Positions 1-8,514 of a stretch of DNA of 64,000 nt are shown here, in pieces. The translations under genes and the position numbers were made by a program. Within the stretch, counting starts at the first letter, position 1, and each line of letters begins with the position of its first letter. The notes below the pieces were generated by a model. The model had not been told where the DNA came from. It worked only from the letters and a program-made list of their open reading frames with translations, and searched no databases. This stretch comes from Amanita rubescens (taxonomy: Eukaryota > Basidiomycota > Agaricomycetes > Agaricales > Amanitaceae), in NCBI GenBank assembly GCA_015039365.1, contig WION01000173.1, positions 47,909 to 111,908 of the forward strand. Reading direction: 5' to 3'.

Positions 1-706
1 GGGGACAAAAGTCTGGTTTATCACGTAAAAGTTCTTGTAATGGCTGTATTATGAGATGGGCGAACTGGATATCAATGGATCTGGTGGGAAAGAGAGGTTC
101 TGTCTCGACGGCCGATTCAATGTAGGAAAGCAATTCAGGTATGTTCTTTGCAAGTTGCCAGGCCAAGGTTGTGAATAAACGCGTCGCACTACCTCGGTCC
201 GAGCTGTTTCTAAGAAAGAAAAACGACGCTGCTAATTGCTCGCCCGAGCAGCGCCCGGCAATCGTTTGGGCAATGGCAGATTTCCCGGCTCCTGCGGGGC
301 CGTTTAACCATATGACTCTAGGCTGCCGCGCGTGTAGATCGTTCACCCAATCCGTGATTATTTTCAAGACCTTTGCACGGGTTTGGGGGTGGCACATGGG
401 TGGAGGAAAACGTGCCATGGAATCATGAAGTGCACCTTCCGAAATGTATTGTTGAAGATGCTCAAGATCTAATTCGCAATCAGAACGGCGATCATAAAAA
501 ATTCAAAGGGCAATTTTACATGACTTTTTCTTGCGGTCATCGTGATAATGGACATGACTGAAGTCATTAAGCTGGGAGTTGTGGATTTGAACGTGCTCAG
601 AGCCCGAGAAAAGTCCCGTAGATTGTGTAGCAGCCTCGTCATTTGCCAAATGCGGTGGCCGGTGCTGTAAGCTATTGCCAGCCAGAGCGTTGTGTTTGGA
701 CTCCAT
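1..706 (-). CDS. NACHT NTPase (NLR-like) gene copy A, 3' part cut by window edge
   Basis: This is the first of three tandem copies of a STAND/NACHT P-loop NTPase, the architecture used by fungal NLR-like proteins. Exon 1 is 520-706 (62 codons plus one base). A 51-base intron (469-519, GTAAAA...TTAG) leads to exon 2, which runs from 468 off the window edge. I read exon 2 on the minus strand without a break: the stretch starting ISEGALHDS, then PMCHPQTR, then Walker A GPAGAGKS, then the conserved block up to LLRDKPDFCP. It carries three extra bases in frame relative to copy C near 300. Fungal NACHT proteins are linked to non-self recognition and cell death; the role here is inferred. The Walker B region and tail lie outside the window, so intactness of the full gene is unknown. 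There is no sign of disruption in the visible part. Confidence 0.8.
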
Positions 707-1038
707 TCATTTGGGAGATGTTAACGTTAGTTGAAGGGACGTTGGGCTCATTAGGCTGTGTTCGGGGTTACACGTGTGTTCATGCTTTCGACGCTATAGA
801 TTAGATTAGTAATAGTATTACATAAAAAGATTCACAAATTTGGCCTCATTACAACCACCTTTTCAGAAACGAATACAGATAAGTTCTTTGTCGGGCTATG
901 GCCAATTGTGGGAAAAGGGTGAGCTCGAGATTGGTATTGAATCTCTCGCTCGTAGTATCGTGTTGTTTTAGTCCTTTCCAAAGTTTTATCCCCGCAACCT
1001 ATGGTTGTGGGTTTTACGAAGCAGCTCCTCTATGATAC
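707..1038. other. Intergenic, no gene seen
   Basis: This is the sequence between the start codon of NLR copy A and the left end of the inverted-repeat element. It should hold the promoter of copy A. The part just upstream of the ATG resembles the equivalent part of copy B (4384-4500), including the word GGGAGATGTTAACGTTAG and a CACACGTGTGTT-like stretch. I see no other reading frame or repeat. Confidence 0.6.
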
Positions 1039-2236
1039 TAGGGTTGCGCAAAAAACCATGGGTTTTTTACCGATCGGGTTTTTTACCGGTAAATTACAGT
1101 AAATTACCTGGTAAATTACCTCGGACACCTGGCCAAAGTTTTTTACCTCATCACGTGATGACGTGCCGCAGCGGCTGAGCCTCTTGAGGATGATGCAGCG
1201 CTGAAAAGACGTAGAGCCGAGTATACTAGTCTCTCAAGAATTCATCTCATTCGTTTATTTATGATAAAATTGATGGAAAGACCTAAACAAAAGAATCACC
1301 AATTCTAATATAATTTCACACCCTAATTAATAGTGAGGATAACGTGGACTTTACAATCATAATGAAGTTATGAGGTGACGAGAAGGAATGGGCAGGGGCA
1401 TAAGCAGAGCAGAACATGTGAGAGGTGCGAGAAGTGCCGGCTGTATGACAAGAAGTATGGGATTCAGCAACAAAGGAAGTGCGGGAAACATGGGTGAGGT
1501 ATCTGCAGACAAAAGGCAGATACTACGCGTTCACCACCGGAAGCAATAGACTCAGTAAGGGTGATGTTTTGCAAACTGGTACCTGAAGCTGGTGGATCTG
1601 GACCATGTCGTTTGAGAGTGAAATCGGGTCTGCAACTATGGGGGGTCGGATACTAGTGCCAATTGAAAAAGCTGAGTTGCGAGCGCTGACGCCATGGAGT
1701 GTCGGATGGCATGTTGATATGGTCAACGTGCGTTTGTTGACCATCTCGGACCAGCGCATCATGTTTCTTTGCCTTGGTGTCGTTTGATCTTGTCCCAGAT
1801 CACGATGGTGCCGACGACGACAAGGAGAGGAAGCAGTAGCAGGACGGCAGCAGCAGTTTCTGCATGAGCACCCGAGCCTGATGGAGCGAAGTAGGTGGCA
1901 GTAATGACGGGACCGGTAGGGAGGGGAGACATGAACGGGGTAGCTCCATACTGGTAGAGATTGAGTTGGAGTACTTGAGAGGCAGAATCGTTCCACGACC
2001 GGGGAAAAAGTTCGACAACACGGGAACCAGAAGAGAAAGCGACATTCTGTAAGAGGTGTTTCCGAATTTCGAACCTTTGCTCCTTCCATAAAAGGAAATT
2101 CAGGGACATCACATTATCTAATCACGTCACGTGAATATTTTTTCAGGTAAATTACTAGTAAGTTACCTGGGCGAAGATGGGACCCACGGTAATTTACTGG
2201 TAAAAAACCTCAGGGGGGGTTATTTGCGCAACCCTA
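1039..2236. mobile_element. 1.2-kb non-autonomous DNA transposon with terminal inverted repeats
   Basis: The two ends are inverted copies. TAGGGTTGCGCAAA at 1039-1052 matches the reverse complement of 2223-2236, and the match continues to 18 of 19 bases. TA stands at both outer edges, so either the target duplication is a 2-bp TA or TA is part of the repeat. Inside each end are repeated short words (GGTTTTTTACC, GTAAATTACC) in mirrored order, typical of subterminal transposase-binding regions. No transposase is encoded. The interior carries a host-like reading frame on the minus strand. It lies between NLR copies A and B; its right edge falls just before a 100-bp stretch shared by copies B (2240-2340) and C (4950-5070). 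A TA target would suit Tc1/mariner-like elements; the TAGGG start would suit hAT, but no 8-bp duplication is present. The superfamily is unresolved. Confidence 0.75.
1759..2112 (-). CDS. Possible captured gene fragment: extracellular stretch, one membrane segment, basic tail
   Basis: A 117-codon frame lies fully inside the inverted-repeat element. It reads as the C-terminal part of a type I membrane protein: a polar stretch with FMSPLPTGPV, a short Ser/Gly linker, a strongly hydrophobic segment (AAAVLLLLPLLVVVGTIVIW), then a short basic tail ending KRHQGKET. I do not recognise the family. The frame opens with GTG followed by ATG near the right end of the element, so it has no obvious signal peptide or upstream exon. 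It looks like a truncated piece of a host gene carried by the transposon. The next few hundred bases toward 1250 could be its old 3' flank. It may not be expressed. Confidence 0.35.
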   Translation of the reverse strand: MMSLNFLLWKEQRFEIRKHLLQNVAFSSGSRVVELFPRSWNDSASQVLQLNLYQYGATPFMSPLPTGPVITATYFAPSGSGAHAETAAAVLLLLPLLVVVGTIVIWDKIKRHQGKET

Positions 2237-2363
2237 CGAGTCGTCACGCCGCACACGTGTTGCTGTTGTCCACTTTGCAACATACTACTACGTCTCTGTT
2301 GTCAGTCTTTATTTATTTAAGTTGATAATTTATTGGAGTTAAATCGTTCGTTCTGGTAAGCAC

Positions 2364-2620
2364 TGAAATAGATTACATTTACGACAAGTCCTATAGAAGG
2401 GGGAGACAAGTTGGCATATAAGAAGATAGAGGGCTGTGGTGTGCGGGGACATCACGATGACGACAAGGGTTGAGTCGAACTTCTTCTCCTCGTGAAATAG
2501 ATTGCATTTACAACAAGGTATATAGCCATAAGGAGGAGACAAGTTGGTAAATAAGGAGACAGAGAGCTGTGATGTGCGGGGACAGCAGGATGATGGACGT
2601 GGTAGTTTTGAACTCCTCCA
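2364..2620. repeat. Imperfect tandem duplication of about 129 bp in the tail of NLR copy B
   Basis: A unit starting TGAAATAGATT at 2364 recurs at 2493. Both units contain a GGAGACAAGTTGG word, a GTGCGGGGACA word and a closing CTTCTCCTC or ACTCCTCC word in the same order. Copy C has only one version (about 5095-5195). The repeat corresponds to the region coding the last residues and the 3' flank of the NACHT gene. Confidence 0.75.
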
Positions 2621-3689
2621 CCTGAGTCGGCCAGTATATGCGACGGGTCCTATTTAAGCAATATGCAAGGGGTCCTAAGAAGAACATCATGATCAAATAG
2701 GCAAGTAAGCCATTAACAAAGGTAAAATAATTCATCGCGGCAGATTGGATGAGGAAGAAGAGCAGAATCCCTGATGTCATGGGAGGCCCAGTGCTCCGCT
2801 TTGCCATGCCGTAGACCAATGTAGTAAAGGCCCAAAACCCGACAAATTGCGGATATATTATGAGTGGGACGAGCAGCTCGATTATGGATTCCCCCATGAT
2901 TTTTGGTAGCCGCACGAAGGTAACTCGAGTCGGATGTATAAAGTACTTCCCTGCACGCTTCTTGTCGAGAAAGAAGTCATGTAGGGATAGATGATACGTC
3001 GTGATATCATGGGGTGAAATACGAACAAGCGAACGTAGCCTGAGTAACTTGCGCTCGAGATGCTCTTTTCTGATCCTAAGTCATCGACAGACGAATTTGA
3101 TCTTTGGTTCACGCAAGGCGATAATAAGTGTGAATAGATCAATAACCTGATGTTTGGCTGTTGCGAAAGTATCTGGATATAAAGCTGGTCCAACTCTGCA
3201 AATGGTGACGCAGAAAACTGGACGGGTCTTCGACGCGGTGTCAGGTCGTTCTCTTGGATCATCATATATGCCGTCGACAAACTTGACCACAGTAGAAGCA
3301 TATATGAACTGCCCGGGTGATTTCCAGACTAGCTGGTCAATTGCCCTATCCGGCGGCCATCCTGGTGACAACTTGAAAAGTTTGCGTTCCGCACGGATGC
3401 GAGCAAATTCGTCCTTCAGATATTTTCGAATGTCATCATCTGGCTTGAATCCGAGTTGATCATTTAATGAAACCGAATGGGTGATTCCGGTCATGACTTC
3501 TGATTCAAATGTTTCTTGAATATGGGCTTCTAGTCGGCTGCATACCAGGAATTGAAACGTAATGGGATATGTATCTTTGAGAGTGCATCGCCGATGAGCC
3601 TCAGAAAGAGCATCTGGTCTCGATCAGGCGCGCATTCGTCTACACCGTCGATTACGACGAGGGACTTCTGCGGACAAAAGTTTGGTTTA

Positions 3690-3789
3690 CAGTAGACATC
3701 CCAATAATGCATTGACTTATATGGTAATTTAAGGGTCTATTGAATGGGAAATTGCCTAAAACGGATATGCATTATTGGGATGTCTACTG
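3690..3789. mobile_element. 100-bp MITE with 23-bp perfect terminal inverted repeats, TA target duplication
   Basis: The element starts CAGTAGACATCCC at 3690 and ends with the exact reverse complement at 3789; 23 bases match without error. TA flanks both sides (3688-3689 and 3790-3791). Copies A and C of the same gene preserve the empty site (GGTTTATCACG near 20 in A, GGTTTGTCACG near 6250 in C), which proves insertion and fixes the borders. A CAGT start and TA duplication are features of Tc1/mariner-type elements, so a Tc1/mariner-derived MITE is inferred. It breaks the reading frame of NLR copy B. Confidence 0.92.
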
Positions 3790-4383
3790 TATCACGTAAA
3801 AGTTCTTGTAATGGCTGTATTATGAGACGGTCGAACTGGATATCAATGGATCTGGTGGGAAAGAGAGGTTCTGTCTCGACGGCCGATTCAATGTAGGAAA
3901 GCAATTCAGGTATGTTCTTTGCAAGTTGCCAGGCTAAGGTTGTGAATAAACGCGTCGCAGTGCCTCGGTCCGAGCTGTTTCTAAGAAAGAAAAACGACGC
4001 TGCTAATTGCTCGCCCGAGCAGCGCATTGCAATCGTTTGGGCAATGGCAGATTTCCCGGCTCCTGCGGGGCCGTTTAACCATATGATAGGCTGTCGCATG
4101 TGTGGACCGTTCACCCAATCTGTGATTATTTGAAGATGCTCAAGTTCTAACTCGCAATCAGAATGACGATCATAACAGTCTAAAGGGCAAACTTACATGA
4201 CTTTTTCTTGAGGTCATCATGATAATGGATATGACTGAAGTCATTAAGCTGGGAGTTGTGGATTTGAACGTGCTCAGAGCCCGAGAGGAATCCCGTAGAT
4301 TGTGTAGCAGCCTCGCCATTTGCCAAATGCGGTGGCCCGTGCTGTAAGCTATTGCTAGCCGGAGTGTTGTGCTTGGACCCCAT

Positions 4384-5048
4384 TCATTTGGGAGATGTTA
4401 ACGTTAGAAGGGAAGGGACGTTAGGTTCATTAGGCTGTGTTTGGCTGTCATGCATGTCAGGCCACACGTGTGTTAATCATGTTTTCGACACTATAGCCTG
4501 ATGCACTTCACTTTGGCCAATGGCCCCGTTACCAAAAACAAATACAGCTGTTTACGAGCCCTTCGTTGTTGATGGACATCACCAGCGAAGCAACAGGAGG
4601 AAGATCGCTCCGACGCTAGAGTTACTAGCTATTGTCTTTCTCGGGAATTATCCAGGAATCCGCCGGGAAACTCTATAAAAACATGGAACAGTACTCAGTA
4701 CTCAGTAAGTAGGTGGGAAGTGCATTGATTTACCGTAATGTGCCGTCAAAATCGGCCACTGGACCGATGACTTGTGCCATATTCGACGGAGCAACGAACC
4801 GGTCCGCCCAACGAATCGATCCCTTCGAGACAAACCTGAAATTAGCGGAAATGGTATTTCCGAGTCTTTGCGAGAAAGCTTTCGATTTGACCGTTAAAAC
4901 AGATTGTTGCCGTGAACGGCGAGTGAGATGAGGGGAAACAACAACCTGGTCACGGCCGCACGCGTGTTGCTGTTGTCCACTTTGCAACTACGTCTCTGGT
5001 CTTTATTTAATCTCCCGTAGACAGACCGTAAATGCGTATATATGGTCT
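4384..5048. other. Intergenic between NLR copies B and C; one unassigned short frame
   Basis: It holds the presumed promoter of copy B (4384-4500, similar to the flank of copy A) and the 3' flank of copy C (4950-5048, similar to 2240-2340). A minus-strand frame of 85 codons at 4730-4987 contains a protein-like stretch (SKAFSQRLGNTISANFRF) but has no recognisable domain or partner exon. I do not call it a gene. Confidence 0.5.
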
Positions 5049-6908
5049 TTATTTATTTATTGATAATTTATTAGAATTATATCGTTCAAGGCCTATAGCC
5101 ATAAGGGGGAGACATGTTTGTATATAAGGAGATGGAGGGCTGTGATATGCGGGGACGACGACAAGGGTAGAGTTGAACTTCTTCTCCTCCAAATTGAGAA
5201 TCCAACCGGCCCTGTCCATATAATATCCAAGGGATCCTAAGAGAAACATCATGATCAAATAGGCACGTAGGCCATTAACAAAGGTGAAATAATTCATCAC
5301 AGCAGATTGGATGAGAAAGAAGAGTAGAATTCCTGGCGTAACGGGAAAATTACTAGTTTTCTGCTTTGACTTCATTCCATAGACCAATACGGCAAAAACC
5401 CCAAACCCGACACAATGCGGACATGCCGTGTATCGAACGAACAGCTTGACTATAGGTCCCCGAGCCGAACTCATGATGTTTGGTAGCCGCACAAAGGTAA
5501 CCCGGATCGGATGTATAAAGTACTTCCCTGCACGCTTCTTGTCGAGAAAGAAGTCATGTAGGGATAGATGATACGCCGTGATATCATGGCGTGAAATATG
5601 AACAAGCGAACGTAGCCTGAGCAACTTGCGCTCGAGTTGCTCTTCCCTGATCCGAAGTCGTCGACAGACGAATTCAATTTTTGGGTAACGCAAGGCGATA
5701 ATCAGTGTGAATAGATCTCGCAATAGCTTAATGTTTGGCTGTTGGGAAAGGATCTGGATATAAAGCTGGTCCAACTCTGCAAATGGTGGCACAGAGTTAA
5801 CTGGACGGGTCTTCAACACCGTGTCAAGTCGTTCTCTGGGATCATCGTATATGTCGTCAACAAACTTGACCACAGTAGAAGCATATATGAACTGCCCGGA
5901 TGATTTCGAGACCAGCTGGTCAATCGTCTCGCCTGGCGGCCATTCAAATGCCGTAAGTTTATGATCGGCGCGGATACGAGCGAATTCGTCCCCCAGATAT
6001 CTTCGAACGTCATCGTCTGGCTTGAACTGATCGTTTAATGAAACTGAATGGGTGATCCCGGTCATGATTTCTGATTCAAACGTTTCCTGAATGTGGGCTT
6101 CTGGTCGGCTGCATATCAGAAAACGTAATGGGATACGCATCTTTGAGAGTGCATTGCCGATGAGCCTCAGAAATAGCATCTGGTCTCGATCAGGCGCGCA
6201 TTCGTCTACACCGTCGATTACGACGAGAGACTTTTGTGGACAAAAGTCTGGTTTGTCACGTAAAAGTTCTTGTAATGGCTGTATTATGAGATGGTTGAAC
6301 TGGACATCAATGGATCTGGTGGGAAAGAGAGGTTCTGTCTCGACGGCCGATTCAATATAGGAAAGCAATTCAGGTATGTTCATTGCAAGTTGCCAGGCTA
6401 ACGTTGTGAATAAACGCGTCGCAGTACCTCGGTCTGAGCTGTTTCTATGAAAGAAAAATGACGCTGCTAATTCGGCCGAGCAGCGCCCGGCAATCGTCTG
6501 GGCAATGGCAGATTTACCAGCTCCTGCGGGGCCATTTGACCATATGATAGGCTGTCGCGCGTGTGGATTCTTAACCCAATCCGTGATTATTTTCAAGACC
6601 TTTTCACGGGTTTGGGGATGGCACATGGGCGGAGGAAAACGTGCGATAGAATCATGAAGTGCACCTTCCGAAATGTACTTTTGAAGGTACTCAAGATCTA
6701 TAGCTCACAATCAGAATGGTGATCATAAAAATCCAAAGGGCAAACAGTATTCACATGTCCCCTCCTTGGGGTAATAGACATTCTGACTCAAGTCGGTCAG
6801 CTGGGAGTTATTGATTTGGAAGTCATGAGAGCCTGGAAGGAGCCCTGCTGCAGCATCGCTATTTGAAAGCTGTTGCCTGCCAGCTGGAGTGTTGTGCTTG
6901 GATCCCAT
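5049..6908 (-). CDS. NACHT NTPase (NLR-like) gene copy C, intact, hydrophobic C-terminus
   Basis: Two exons, 6755-6908 and 5049-6697, are joined across a 57-base intron (donor GTGAAT, acceptor TATAG) in agreeing phase and give 600 aa. The first ATG of the long frame (6626) is residue 76, not the start. Exon 1 encodes a short polar N-terminus with the pattern DFQINNSQLTDL, a small hydrophobic-alternating motif of the kind seen at the front of many Agaricomycete NACHT proteins (from memory of the family). Walker A GPAGAGKS is at residues 107-114, Walker B LVVIDGVDE at 209-217, and a sensor-like LICSRPE follows. Instead of WD, ankyrin or TPR repeats, the C-terminus has three hydrophobic stretches at about 468-493, 504-527 and 529-546. 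Likely role: STAND ATPase in fungal non-self or stress response (inference). It is divergent to CAB2, with 171 bases between the two start codons. Confidence 0.88.
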
Positions 6909-7079
6909 TCATGTGGGAGGATGTGAGGCTCAGGCCGCGTTCAACGGTTGTTGGGCTTTTTTAGGCTACCGTAGCGTGTGTTCATAATCTATTCGTGAAT
7001 GCAAGTGCTGAAAGACTTGTGAAACGGACATCTGTTACTATCAGTAAGCAGAGTGAGCATAAACTTTCGCGTACGCTCG

Positions 7080-8362
7080 ATGTCAACAAACCCCACGCCA
7101 TTCTCAGCCGAAAAGTATTTCGCAACCCAGCCGCCACCCCCGACACTTGAGCATGACATTGCTGCTGTAAGGGAATTTGTAGCGAGACAGTCTGAGACAG
7201 GCAAGAGGGTCGTGCTGGTGACGGTGAGTGTAGTACCCTCACCTCGTCAATTTATCCCAATGTTTTACACAGAGTGGTGGAACGACGGTGCCTTTAGAGC
7301 TCAACGTGTGAGCCGCCCGCATCTTATCATGTCATTCATCCAAGTCTTAATCACAGGCGTCCCTGAACCAGCGTCCGTTTTCTGGACAACTTTAGCGCTG
7401 GTACGTCTCTCTCTCCGATTATTCATCGATCTTTGTTTTCATTCCTTCGGCGTAAACAGGAACGAGAGGTGCAACATCTGCAGAGTACTTCCTCAAAGCC
7501 GGATATGCCGTCATTTTCATGCATCGGCAGTTTAGCCTCCAGCCCTTCAGCAGACATTATTCCCACTCGACTAACCCGTTTCTCGATTTTCTCGAGATCC
7601 ACAATGGCAACGACCTCCCTCAGATAACTGTAGCTCCCGAGAAGCGAAAACACCTTCTCGAGGTCCTAACGGCGTACAAATCCGTACAGGCAGCAGGTGT
7701 ACTGCACACTCTGACTTTTGTAACGGTGAATGACTACTTGTGGCTCCTTCGCGCCATTAGTCACGAACTGTCGGTTCTTGGAAAGAACGCGATGTACTAC
7801 CTCGCAGCCGCTGTGAGCGACTTCTTCCTGCCGCGACAAAAGATGGTAAGCGTAAAATGACCGCGTTTGATCGTCTGTTGATGGCACGTTGCCTAGTCGG
7901 AACACAAGATTCAATCGGGAAAAGGTAACCTTAGCATTGAGATGGACCAGGTACCCAAGATTCTTAAATCCATGGTGGATGAGTGGACAAAGGACGGGTT
8001 TATCGTTTCTTTCAAGGTCCGTCATCTCTACGCGATTTGACCTTATCTCATGTCTAAAAACAAACTAGCTTGAAACCGACCCGTCGCTCTTGATACCCAA
8101 AGCTTGTGCTGCACTGAAGATATATGGTCACCAAGCCGTGATCGGAAACGATCTCAATAGACGCAAGTTTGAAGTCGTTTTCGTCTCCAGAAAGCACGGT
8201 AAAGAAGATGGCTCTGAACCTGCGTTCGAAGAGTCGTGGTTGAACATTGAACAGCACCAAAGTGAATCCTCTGGAAATATAAAAGAGATCGAAGAAGATA
8301 TCGTGGCAGAGCTAGTTAGACGACACGGCGAGTGGATCGTGCATGGTCGCAGTTCCCTTTGA
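7080..8362 (+). CDS. CAB2: Phosphopantothenate-cysteine ligase (coenzyme A biosynthesis)
   Basis: It couples 4'-phosphopantothenate to cysteine, the second step after pantothenate phosphorylation in cytosolic CoA synthesis. Six exons: 7080-7223, 7273-7307, 7372-7400, 7460-7845, 7897-8016, 8069-8362; 335 aa. Family signatures seen after splicing: VLVTSGGTTVPLE, then NVRFLDNFSAGTRGA (the nucleotide-binding GT-rich turn), AEYFLKAGYAVIF, and HRQFSLQPFSRHY, then an AAVSDFF block and a C-terminal IPKACAALKIYGH followed by NDLNRR. The acceptor of intron 2 is the AG at 7370-7371, because the nearer AG would give a stop. Start: the ATG at 7080; an in-frame GTG upstream is not a eukaryotic start. Length matches the yeast Cab2 family. 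Convergent with SEC2 on its 3' side. Confidence 0.95.
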
Positions 8363-8514
8363 AAGAAAGCCTTCAGATACCCCCCCCCAGATCTCGCAGT
8401 AAAACATATGACCCCAATGCATCATTAAATAAATGTAAAAACCCAATGTTCGTGTTAATACCGAGAATGCACACTAAAACCATTACAATGAGAGTGGAAG
8501 AACCATTAGTATTA

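Larger units (their letters stand above)
2340..4383 (-). pseudogene. NACHT NTPase (NLR-like) gene copy B, multiply broken
   Basis: It is collinear with copies A and C but not translatable. Exon 1 (4195-4383) still reads MGSKHNTPAS onward. At the expected splice junction the joined codon would be TAA. Exon 2 lacks about 85 bases that encode the ISEGALHD...KVLK region in copy A. Walker A (GPAGAGKS) remains near 4050. A 100-bp MITE (3690-3789) then interrupts the frame and adds a stop after LLRD. Further frame changes follow: after Walker B (LVVIDGVDECAP), where LRFLICSRPE becomes LRFNSW, near 3240-3200, near 3081, and near 2915. The hydrophobic tail survives as a separate frame at 2508-2915. 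The 3' end contains a tandem duplication. I infer neutral decay after gene duplication. Confidence 0.85.

Noticed and set aside
141..428. Plus-strand open frame of 95 codons
   Set aside because: It is the antisense shadow of the NACHT domain; the same shadow appears opposite copies B (3912-4133) and C.
1523..2089. 188-codon minus-strand frame inside the transposon
   Set aside because: Its composition is Cys/Arg/Ser-rich without structure; the overlapping 1759-2112 frame has a clear membrane segment and is the better candidate.
1039..2236. hAT-type classification from the TAGGG start
   Set aside because: The 8 bases outside each end do not match, so there is no hAT target duplication.
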